NCBI RefSeq assembly: GCF_036588685.1
Contig: NC_086380.1
Coordinates: 35,664,692-35,728,691 of the forward strand
Direction: 5' to 3'
DNA from: Mytilus trossulus
Lineage: Eukaryota > Mollusca > Bivalvia > Mytilida > Mytilidae
DNA: 64,000 bases
Below are positions 54,375-64,000 of this stretch, piece after piece (within the stretch, counting starts at the first letter, position 1; every line of letters begins with the position of its first letter). The notes under the pieces were generated by a model. The model ran no database searches and had not been told where the DNA came from. It was given only the letters and a program-made list of their open reading frames with translations. Both the position numbers and the translations under genes were made by a program.

Positions 54375-54545
54375 TCCAGGTTTAATCCACCATTTTCTAC
54401 ATTTGAAAATGCCTTAACCAAGTCAGGAAAATGACATTTCTTGTCCATTCGTTTTTGATGCATTTTGTATTTTAATTTTGCCATGTCATTATGGACTTTC
54501 CGAATTGATTTTCCCCTACGTTCATTATTTTTGTGATTTTACTTT
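54375..54545 (+). repeat. Dispersed repeat family F fragment
   Basis: CAGGTTTAATCCACCATTTT, then TTTGAAAATGCCTTAACC and CCATGTCATTATGGACTTTC, as in the 12535 copy. Confidence 0.65.
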
Positions 54546-54789
54546 TTTTTGTAAGTTGAGACACATTCTTATCCTATCAGTCAACCAATTTGTTACAATT
54601 AGTTCCGCATTCGATTCTTTGGCTTTATCTGGATTGTTCGGTGAACACTACTGATCACTACTATATCTGGCTAGGAATGACCCGTTGTATTTTCATTACA
54701 CGAGTGACAAGATGGAAAATAGCTGATACATTTCGAACTTGGAAAATATATATTCTCGTTGGTTGAAAAGTTCCATATTTGATTTCGTT

Positions 54790-55040
54790 TAATCAGCCGG
54801 TTTTCTCGTTTGAATTGTTTCACATTTGCAATTCCGGGACCTTTTATAGCGCACTATGCAGTGTGAAAATAACTAATTATTGAACACGACGACCCTTTAG
54901 TTTTTATTGGCAATCATTCCACTTCTTATAATCTATTTGTTGGAACTTATTTTCGAACGCCATGTCCATAGACAAGAACATTTATGTATGTCAACTGACC
55001 TTTCTTATCTGTTGTACAATGTTATAAAGGAAGTCACGTT
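54790..55040 (+). promoter_or_regulatory. Upstream region of prokineticin-like gene 3, with GATA-type site
   Basis: A reverse family A remnant (GTTTGAATTGTTTCACATTT), then CGAACGCCATGTCCATAGAC and CAACTGACCTTTCTTATCTG. CTTATCT at 55004-55010, 39 bp before the ATG, as in gene 2. Confidence 0.6.
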
Positions 55041-55048
55041 TTATTTTT

Positions 55049-56736
55049 ATGGAGCTCAAACATTTTGTTTACATATTTGCTGTTTGTTTTATGACAGTTG
55101 TGAGTATAATATTAGAATAAAATCCGAAAAAAAGAGCAATGGAATTGCAATGATAAGTATCGAGATGTTATATACAACAGAATTAATTCGTCGCATTCAT
55201 AAATAGGTCTTATAGTTTCTTTTACATATTTTATGACTATTATAAGTTGTTTAGTGTTTTATTGTAAACATATTTTTTTCATTGATAATGAATATGTATT
55301 CGTCTTTGTTCAAAACGTGTGAAGTTAGTAAGTTATTGGATAGAATTTGATCAAATCGAGTTCCATAATGAGACAACAAACACAGACTGTTATTCAAATC
55401 AAACCTAGTTTAAAAGATTTGATGTATAACCTCATATCTTATTTGTATGGGAAATTTCTAATATTTCAATGTCATAACAGCTAGCAAATCCACCATCTTG
55501 TAATACGCCAGCAGACTGTTCTAATAATGAATGTTGTATCAGTATAGTTAGACCTATAGGAAAGAGAAATGTTGATCAACCAAAAGGATACTGCCAACCA
55601 CTTGGAACTGAAAAATCAGGTAATATAATATTAATGAATATGGTTTTTTTTGTATAGATACAACACATTTTATCTTGTTTATGTAATTGTTCGTACGATA
55701 TATGTATCAAATCAACAAATTTTTATCAAAGAGTTGTGCCGAGTATGGATGCATAATTCAAATTTTATTTGCCTTTAGACGGGAAGCAAGACGTAAAAAT
55801 TAATCACATCAGTATCGAAGAATATACACTTTCGTATAATATATGTTACAGTCAATTTGTTAAATCATTGCAACAATGAAAAACCTTGTTATATATAGAT
55901 TAATTTTCTAAAATGATTTGATTTTTTTTATTAAGTACTAAATACACTAGAATCTAATTAGACAGTTATAACCACAAAAAAGGAAGCGTCAAGGTACAAT
56001 GCACTGACATTAAAAAAATACAAAATTATTTAAGTATTGCTGTTTTTACAAATGTCAAAGTTTGAGTTTTTTGGCAAAGATTAACGTAACATTATCGAAA
56101 GCGCCCTAAACTTATATCAAGGTTCTATTTAATCAATTTATGAAGATGTAAGTCAGAGCATAGAGCAAGGTTTCTCGTTTACCCTTGTTGATGATCATAC
56201 AGATACACAGATTTGTCCAATTTATTCAATTACATTCACAAACCTGTGATTTTAGGATGTTATGTTAGATATGGTTCTGCATCACATCCACCTGAACAAC
56301 TAGTATTTGGATGTCCATGTAGATCACCATTAATATGTAAAGGAAGGGGTGTTTATGATGTGCCTCTCGGAGAACTAGGTGTGTATACTTATAAACTGAA
56401 AATGATATGTACATATTTATTTGCGTTGTTAGCCATTTTCTGGGTTAAATTTCAAAAGGACTGCCGATAGGCATATAAAGTCTATACGAAGTTGAATATG
56501 TATTAAAAGTTGAAGCAATTGTGTCAAGAAAAAAGAAAGGACTACGGTCTGTGTTTGCCATGTTCTTGATTAAACAAGAATTTTTTTTTTCGGAAGCATA
56601 TTTTTTTTTACATTTACTACTTTATTATGGGCATTTTAAAATAATTACTCCGGTCATTTTTATGTATTGAATACATGTTTTGATATTAAAACTTTTTTTC
56701 TTCTTTCTTTTAGGTTATTGCACAGATCCCCAGTAG
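55049..56736 (+). CDS. Prokineticin/astakine-like secreted 10-cysteine peptide, gene 3
   Basis: 111 aa. Exons 55049-55099 (signal MELKHFVYIFAVCFMTV), 55481-55619, 56256-56378, 56714-56736; same phases as genes 1 and 2. Ten cysteines conserved: SCNTPADCSNNECC, KGYCQPLG, SGCYVRYG, FGCPCRSPLICKG, GYCTDPQ. Exon 2 is one codon shorter between the CC pair and the fifth cysteine, and this stretch is the most diverged. AATAAA at 56758-56763, 22 nt after the stop. ATG-to-ATG distance from gene 2 is 4.4 kb. All three open readings are intact, which argues for selection on each copy. Confidence 0.85.
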
Positions 56737-57729
56737 TATAATGTGTCGCAAGCATGTAATAAATGCATCAAATCAAAATATTGTACAGAAAATTATTATT
56801 TCTTATTTTTAATGATATTAACTCCTTACCCAGAGTCGGCAATACCTTTTTGTATTTTTTGCTTGCTTATAACGAATCTTTTAAATAAGCTTTTGATTTT
56901 CAAATATGTTGGCCTCGAGCATCGCCAAAGAGACATTGATTGTCTAAATGCGCATCTGATGCAGAAAATTGGTAACATTTATGCTATTTTAGGAATAAGT
57001 TTTGAATGGTTTCAGTTGAGTGTAAAGTTGGCAAAATATTTTGTTTGATCATACAACCACCAAACGTGGCGTGTTACTTCCTTTTTATCTGTTGTAACGG
57101 AATAAATCGTTTTCTACCTTCATTTTTTGCTTCTTTCAAAATGGCTGCTACGTGTATGAATGTATGAATGAGATGTAATTATAAATAAGTAAGTATTATC
57201 TCGAAATATATCCCAATCACCTCTTATAATTCGCCGTTTCAGAATCTAATGCATTCTGGGTAATATTTTCAAAAGTGTACACCAAAACGTCGTAATTGGT
57301 TGAAAACGTCTAAAACAATGGAAATTCAACCAATGTCGTTGCGTTATTTTTGGGGTACGGTACGAATAATGAAATTAACCATAGTGCTTTAGATTCTGAA
57401 AGGGCCAATTGTTTTAATTGTATTTTAACATTGGAAAGCTCGCTCGCTGTTCAAAGTAGTCTGTATTAGCCATGGAAAGTATTGCACATGCCCCGGGGTT
57501 TTTTTTTAAAACAAAAAAGATGTACCCCTTAATCATGTAAACCAGTTTGTGATAATGTAGGATCATAATGTTCACATTGACAAGAACTCAGTCTGAATAT
57601 TAGCCTAGAAAATAATTTGCACGATTTCAAGCTACGGTTTGGATTGAAGCACTGTATGTGATTCTTACAACTGAAGGCGGCATACGTTTTCTTTTTTTTA
57701 ATTCAAATTTTATCATTCTATTTCATCAT

Positions 57730-58290
57730 TCAAGGAATTCATTTGTAGGAAAACAATTATCAGTTGTATGACAATAATCATCATAAAACGTGTAATTATT
57801 TGTCTAGCGGGAGCAATTTTTACATGCTTTGTTTGAAACAGCAATTTTCGGTCATGATTTTTTTAAGGCAAATATAACGAATTAGACCGAGTAAATCCCA
57901 AAGCAATAATTCTGTTCTATTTAAAGGTGAAAGTCAATCATCTTTTAAATTTTACCTGATTTACAATTGTCGTGATGTCCTCGACATTAAAAGAGATATC
58001 GAGTTGACATAAGTAAAATTTAAAACAAGAGGTTAGTTTAGGCTGCATTTATGATGTTGATTATTGTCTTCGAAATTAAAAGAGATATCGAGTTGGCATA
58101 AGTCAAATCTAAATCAAGAAGTTAACCTCAGGCTGCATTTATGATGTTGATTATTGTCTTCGAAATTAAAAGAGATATCGAGTTGGCATAAGTCAAATCT
58201 AAAACAAGGAGTTAACCTCAGGCTGCATTTATGATGTTGCTTATATCAGAAAGACAAGTTTAAAATAAATATAGAATCTCAGCCATCATT
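57730..58290 (+). repeat. Duplicated segment downstream of gene 3, copy a
   Basis: GGGAGCAATTTTTAC and ATATAGAATCTCAGCCAT correspond to sequence at 59785-60150. It contains the 89-90-bp tandem repeat. Part of the tandem-duplication tail. Confidence 0.6.
57977..58243 (+). repeat. Tandem repeat, three units of 89-90 bp
   Basis: Units start at 57977, 58066 and 58156 (GTCTTCGAAATTAAAAGAGA in the last two) and end with GGCTGCATTTATGATGTTG. Units 2 and 3 are nearly identical; unit 1 is more diverged. Confidence 0.9.
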
Positions 58291-58684
58291 CTTGTTCAGA
58301 AATTAAATACTCAAGTACTCGGTCATGATAATCGCGAGTGCCCGAGGACTCGGATATTTCTTAAATGTTTAGTGAAAAGTTTCAAGTATTATTGGGATAT
58401 AGTATTTTTGTCATTATCTTTCATAAGCCAAATTATAATATATTGACATTGTTTGACATCCGAAAGAAAGACATACGATTGTTGCAGATCGTTATCTAAC
58501 TGTATGACTACAATATATAATTGATCCTTGGTAATAGGTATCGCGTTTCTTTTTTGTGTCAATAACGGACCGCCGTTTCTAAAATGTAACCTATCATAAT
58601 AGAAATTGTTGTATGTACATTCACAAATCAATTTAAAAACAGAAAAACTAGTATACAAATAAAACCATCAATATGTTCATAAAT

Positions 58685-58905
58685 ATAAAAAAAAATGTGG
58701 TATGATTGTCAATGAGACAACAGTCCACAAGAGACCAAAATGACACAGACATTAACTATAGGTTACCGTAGGGCCTTCAACAATGAGCAAAGCCCATACC
58801 GCAAAGTCAGCTATAAAAGGCCCCGATAAGAAAATGTAAAATAATTCAAAAGAGAAAACTAACGGCCTTATTCATATAAAAAAAATAAACGAAAAAAAAA
58901 TATGT
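58685..58905 (+). repeat. Dispersed repeat family A
   Basis: TATGATTGTCAATGAGACAA, ATGACACAGACATTAACTAT and GGGCCTTCAACAATGAGCAA; a long, well-kept copy. Confidence 0.75.
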
Positions 58906-59302
58906 AACACATAAATAAAGTCTACTTGATAGACAATCCGTATCATCTTTTTCTGTGCAGTTGGTTTTGTCCATATAATGAATCTGTCTTTTTAACTTTC
59001 AACAAACTATTGGGCTTTAAATTACTTATTCGAAACGATATTCAAGCATGTGTTAATTATAAATTAAACAATAATCAAGGTTCAAATAAACATTTATTAC
59101 ATTAAATGAAGATCTCATACCAATCATGATTGCAAAGAAGTCTTGATTAACAAATAAAAACATGTCGTATTATAAAAATACTTAGTTTACGACTTTTGAG
59201 TTATTAATTCATAAAAGTGTTAATCGTTGCAAATATCTCTTATTATTTGCGTACGGTTTAGTGCAGGGAACTTATATTTTGTTTTTACTAAAAAAAAAAA
59301 TA

Positions 59303-59360
59303 TGAAAGAGGGACGAAAGATGCCAAAGGGACAGCCAAACTCATAAATCGAAAATAAAAT
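59303..59360 (+). repeat. Dispersed repeat family D fragment
   Basis: AAAGAGGGACGAAAGATGCC followed by AACTCATAAATCGAAAATAA. Only the first part of the element is present. Confidence 0.65.
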
Positions 59361-59784
59361 ATGAAATAAACCACATCTTAAGATGAAAGTCAGTTTTTTT
59401 AATTTTGTTGAAAGAGTTCAGTATATGATAAAATCTTCTCGGAAGGAACAGGCTATGCTGTTATTACTCAAACGCTTTGCGATAATAGGTAAACCTGAGA
59501 GTAAATTATAACTCATATAAGTCTTATGATAAACGAGTTTACGTTGAAAACAGATATCATTTTTATAAGCATTACGAAGGATATTTTTAAGAAAAGTCAG
59601 GGTAAATGTAAGACAAATACCTAAAGATTAATAAGAGTCAATCGAGTATCCGAGTATCAAAATTGTACTCGAGTGCACGACCTTCCGTATGAGGACTCGA
59701 GTACTCGTTCCCATCCCTACAGTAATTGTTTTAATGTTACGAAACACAATCAATAGATTATTTTCTTTTGATTAGCGGGATCAA

Positions 59785-60150
59785 TTAATAATGAATCAAT
59801 TTGTAGGAAGAAATTATAATTGTTTCATACTTTTCGTCATAAGATTGTAATCGCCTTGTCTGTCGGGAGCAATTGTTACTTGCTACGCTGAAAAAAAATG
59901 ATGATTGTTCATGAATATCTACCGGCAAGTATAATGAATAAGACAGTGTTATTCCCAATGTGACATTGTTTTATATGGTCAAATGAAAGTTATTTTTAGT
60001 TTCAACCGAGTTTAGTTGCACGATGTTCTCCATGTTAATAGATATAGATAATGAACATACATGTTAGTTGAAACTGAAAAAAGTTACTCATCCACGGCTA
60101 CAAAATGACCTGTTTGAAAAAAATATAGAATCTCAGTCATTGATTTCAAG
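59785..60150 (+). repeat. Duplicated segment downstream of gene 3, copy b
   Basis: Diverged relative of 57730-58290 (GTCGGGAGCAATTGTTAC, ATATAGAATCTCAGTCAT). No prokineticin-like exon lies between or after the two copies, so this is duplication tail without a gene. Confidence 0.55.
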
Positions 60151-60599
60151 GTTTCAATAAAGGATCGTCAGTAAGTTTATTTAAAAGTTTGCCGAAACTA
60201 AATTGTGTCTTTTCGTGTCTTTTTTAAATTCCTTAATTTACATTGGTAAACCTAGATAAATATGATTTAAAGTTACTGATGAACACAGCAAACCGTAATT
60301 AAATATAAAATAATGTTTTACCTAAAATAGTTGAGCGCTTTGTTATATTATTATAACATTGCTGTTAGGTGACCCATAAATATGCTTGTCTCATGGGCTG
60401 CAAATTGAACTATTGCTATTTCAAACAAACTAATACATCTAAAAAAATAATTTTAGTTTTATATTACATGATGTTTCGTTTTGTATACGTCTTTATATTC
60501 AGTAAAACGCTTCCCTAAACTGATGTTTCTATGTGTAATGCTTTGCCAAATCAAAAAAGTGTTATATTCTATTATATTCTATTATAACTTTAACCAATG

Positions 60600-60915
60600 T
60601 GGAATAAAACAAAAAGCACACACAAAGACACACAGAAAACTCAGTTTAAAAGAAGCCCGAGTCCGACGTTAAAGATAAATTAAGGTTACAGAAAAAAAAA
60701 ACAATGATGAACAATTATTTACAAACGACTAATAGAAATTACTGGCATGCCAGCTCTTTTCAAAAATTGAAAAGAATGATATATTATAAACATATCGTAT
60801 GTAAATCAAGCACATCTCTTCCAGTAAGTAAAGTGATCAGAATAATTACATCATGAAGTATATTAGAAACACATCCGTAGCATGTCAATAACTGGTTTTA
60901 GAATAAATGACATGT
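60600..60915 (+). repeat. Dispersed repeat family E, 3' part
   Basis: AGTTTAAAAGAAGCCCGAGT, TGGCATGCCAGCTC and CAATAACTGGTTTTAGAATA match the latter half of 34005-34645. Confidence 0.65.
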
Positions 60916-61782
60916 ACTAATACTATTTCCCTTCTGACTAAATCTGATAAAAGGTTTGGTTATCTTTTTTTATGTGAATGACGACATTTTTGTACCATGT
61001 ATAGAATATTATCATAAAAGATAGTATTTGTTGATGGCCTGCTCATTGATTTACCTTTACGAATGATTTCCTTAAACCGCTGATAAATTAGTAAATATTT
61101 TACAAATTTGAGTGATGGAAAACCATATATTTTTTTTTCTATCTACATGTTTAAATACATGTATATCCAAATTGGATTTTTGTTTACAAATTGAAAAGTG
61201 CTTACATATAATGCTTAATAAATAAAATGTATGCTGCATAGTTTTAAGATTTACAACTGTGCGCAGAAACTATGTTGTTTTAGATATATATTACTTTACA
61301 GTATGTTCTTTTTTGACCGAGTCAAATTAGGGTTTATAACTTCTTACAAAAGTTCATACAAATATTTTTTTTAGAATAATTCCATTCAAGTCGATGCACA
61401 GGATCGTGTCTTAAACTATCAGTAAGGAGAGAATGTGTTGCTTCAAGTTGAAAGTTCACTGTGACTAGTGAAATAATGAATAGCAATACAACGCTGTTCA
61501 TTTGCTTTCATTTATTATTTTTTTTGGCTGTGCGTTTTCATGTTTTGTGTTACAGTTTGAACCTCATTACCTTTTTTCTCTTAACTATGAAATACAAATT
61601 ATCGATCTATAGGCTAGTAGCATGAATGGTGCTATATGTGAAGCAAGAAGATGTTGATCAATCGTTAGTTTTCTATGAAGCGTATTGTGGAATTGTTCGT
61701 CTTTTCGTTCTAATTCGTTGTTCATCAAGGCGTTGTCAGTTTAGCTTCGACTTTTGAGTTTTGAATGTTTTAACTAATTAAT

Positions 61783-61950
61783 AAAATTGAGAATGGAAAT
61801 GGGGAATGTGTCAAAGAGACAACAACCCGACCAAATAAAAAAAACAACAGCAGAAGGTCACCAACAGGTCTTCAATGTAGCGAGAAATTCCCGCACCCGG
61901 AGGCGTCCTTCAGCTGGCCCCTGAACAAATATAAACTAGTTCAGTGATAT
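61783..61950 (+). repeat. Dispersed repeat family E, 5' part
   Basis: ATTGAGAATGGAAATGGGGA through CTTCAGCTGGCCCCTGAACA, nearly identical to the start of 34005-34645. Confidence 0.8.
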
Positions 61951-62086
61951 ATATCAGTTCAATGTATATCAGGTAAATATCTTTATTTCAATAAAACTAT
62001 AATATACATAGGCGGCAAGACGATGCCTCGTGTTCATTGTCAATTAGAATCAATTGCTTCACTTTGAGCAATTTTCGGTTCAGCCC

Positions 62087-63839
62087 TCACAGTTTAGGCA
62101 TAACTCTCTTGAAGCTTTCGAAAATTGTCTCTCTCAATTGTGTACCCATAAATAAGTAAGCAAAGAAATTACAAAAGAAACCTATGGTGATACTCAATTG
62201 TTGATATGGGTATAGCATGTAGAAGAAGTCTTCGTAAAATTTGTTTACCTGTTCAGTCGTCGCAAAGGCAAAAGTTAAAGTCATTATTGATAAGACTTCA
62301 GATAGAGTACATATGATAGAAATAATAACTACAAGAAAAGCTGATCTAAGATTTCTTTTCTGTACTTCTTGGCTGTCCACCCATTCAAGGTGATTCCTTA
62401 AAATCGTAAGTTTGCACGCAATGAAGACTGAGCATATAACCATTAAGACACAAGAAAAAATATAAGATATGTTCATCACAAGTATTGTGTAACTGTCTAT
62501 TTTTAAAAAATCTACACGTCCATAGTCTACGCAATGTATACCATCTATATTCAAAGAATATTTCAAATGACAAATGATCAATGCACAATTTAGAAGCAAT
62601 GAATATCCAAACATGACTATTGATGTGTACACACATACCTTATTGGTCATGTGTATTTTACTCCATATTGGAAACAACATTGAAACAGCATCTCTGTACA
62701 CATAAAGCTGTTGTGTTGAAAATTGATGCCATGTGGAATATATTACCTATTTCAAAGCTTAGAAAAGACCATACACTAAACGTGAAAAAGTCATAACTTA
62801 ACCATACCCATGTCTTATCATATGAATAAAACGTCATCTGGCGATCATACAACAAATATGGTATTGTCATAGGGGTGCATACAAAAACAGCTGTAAGCAT
62901 GTCAGTCAAAGCAATTGCAGATAACATTATTACTATCGGTGATCGATTTTTCTTTCGTAGAAAGACGGACATAACATATGTATTAATCACTATGATTACA
63001 ATTGAAAGCACTGAGCCTGCAAATGTTGCTGGTTTTGGTGGAAGGTAAATAAATTCAATATCGTATCGCTCTCCAAAACACGGAATACGGAAATATAAGC
63101 ATTTATATTTCCGATGAAATTCATTAATGTTAGATGGACTGACGAGAAAGTCTTCGTATTATATGTCTATGTATCCGTACAAAGCAACAAAGTCGATGAA
63201 ATTGTCTACACACTTATCATCCTCAAAACTAAACAAAACTGTTGTGTATTCCGGATACTTTATGCCAAGTTTTGATAAGCCTTTTTCCTCATACACGTTA
63301 ACACGAAATATATGTTCGTTTGCCAATGCAACACATTGTAAACAATCTGTCCAATTAGTAAGAAAGTAGTTTATTTCTGCATTGCTTATTTTGACATTTC
63401 CTTCGATGGATAAAAACCGTTTAAATTCATCGATACATCGTGTGTCAACAAATGTAATACCAATGTCTTCAAATAAAGGAATAATACCGGAATCTTCCAA
63501 AGTAACGCTATGAGTGTCGTTTACAGCATCGAAAACGTTTGAGATATGAAAATTTCTGTTACATGACTCATTTTCAAGCACTTCATAGATATTAAAAAAT
63601 TCTATGTACACACCTGAACAGTTTCTGTCAATAATGTTTATGATATAGAGGTCATTTCTGTGATGAAGGACAAATGATAGTCCAGTATTTCCTAGAGGAT
63701 GTATAGTTACATCATCAGTATAAACTGAGATCTTATCAGTATTATTAACGTGGAAGGAAACATTTTCAAGAACAGAAGAGTTGTCCTGCGATTTGATTAT
63801 AGGCATAGCACTCAATATAAAAAATGTCAAGAACATCAT
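62087..63839 (-). pseudogene. Class A GPCR-like gene with large ectodomain, broken by a stop and a frameshift
   Basis: Read on the minus strand from ATG at 63839. A signal peptide (MMFLTFFILSAMPI) leads into an ectodomain of about 200 residues with several cysteines and many N-glycosylation sequons, ending ALYGYIDI. TAA at 63159-63161 then interrupts, but the same frame goes on at once (YEDFLVSPSN...) through YLPPKPATFAGS into helices 1-3 (ALTDMLTAVF, ASIFNTTALCVQR). A frameshift right after VQR, the DRY-equivalent site (near 62690), is needed to continue as AVSMLFPIWSK and helices 4-7. The tail NFFAYLFMGTQLRE resembles the helix 7/8 junction. The fold fits rhodopsin-class peptide receptors as expanded in molluscs; the ligand is unknown. 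With two lesions it is probably a pseudogene, unless these are sequence errors or the TAA region hides a splice. Confidence 0.78.
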
Positions 63840-64000
63840 GTTGATTGTTCTTTATGAAAATATTGTCTGCAAATTCGCATATAAGATGTATATATACCTT
63901 CATTAGAAATATGTCATTGTTCCGTGTCATTGGAATAACTATCAAAAAAGTTTTATAACAGAAATGGGAATACTTCAAACTATATAATTGATGTTAATGA

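Noticed and set aside
56743-57048. 101-aa open reading overlapping the end of prokineticin-like gene 3
   Set aside because: It starts beyond the stop codon of gene 3 and covers its poly(A) signal. The composition looks like non-coding DNA, and part of it (CTCGAGCATCGCCAAAGAGA) is a repeat C relative.

Overview
The window looks like nuclear DNA of a marine bivalve, most likely a mussel (Mytilus or a close relative). It is AT-rich, has intron-containing genes with metazoan splice sites, and is full of short dispersed repeats of the kind I know from mussel genomes. There are no bacterial-style operons. Species assignment is inference.

Layout. (1) Positions 1-6760, + strand: the 3' half of a selenoprotein thioredoxin reductase gene, seven exons. 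The last ends Gly-Cys-Sec-Gly, with UGA at 5106-5108 as the selenocysteine codon. A form-II SECIS hairpin follows at 6465-6532. (2) 6.8-19 kb: mostly repeats, including a Penelope-like retroelement remnant (about 10630-11478) split by a 306-bp element with a clean 6-bp target duplication. (3) 19.2-22.4 kb: a triplicated 137-bp promoter-like unit, then a 544-aa single-pass membrane protein gene of unknown family (20273-21907) and a broken partial copy of it. (4) 31.1-36.9 kb: a complete four-exon SLC46-type transporter of 484 aa. Its first intron holds about nine decayed tandem copies of the next exon's acceptor and first codons. (5) 42.2-43.7 kb: a 231-aa membrane protein related to the 20273 gene. 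Both carry a GCSYDVT motif just inside the membrane and a KG[LI]Q..IDN motif further in. (6) 46.4-60.2 kb: three tandem four-exon genes for secreted peptides of 111-112 aa with the 10-cysteine prokineticin/astakine (colipase-fold) pattern. Each has a GATA-type site just upstream of its start. Duplicated flanks without coding exons follow. (7) 62.1-63.8 kb, - strand: a class A GPCR-like gene with a large ectodomain, broken by an in-frame stop and a frameshift.

The rest is intergenic or intronic DNA with at least eight dispersed repeat families (labelled A-H and P here), several MITEs with recognisable target duplications, and SINE-like pieces. The genes form no obvious pathway. The two most notable groups are the prokineticin-like array, a possible set of hemocyte or endocrine cytokines, and the paired GCSYDVT membrane proteins, which I cannot place in any family I know. 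Exon boundaries were derived by hand from reading frame and GT/GC-AG signals. Repeat-family edges are approximate unless a target duplication is stated.
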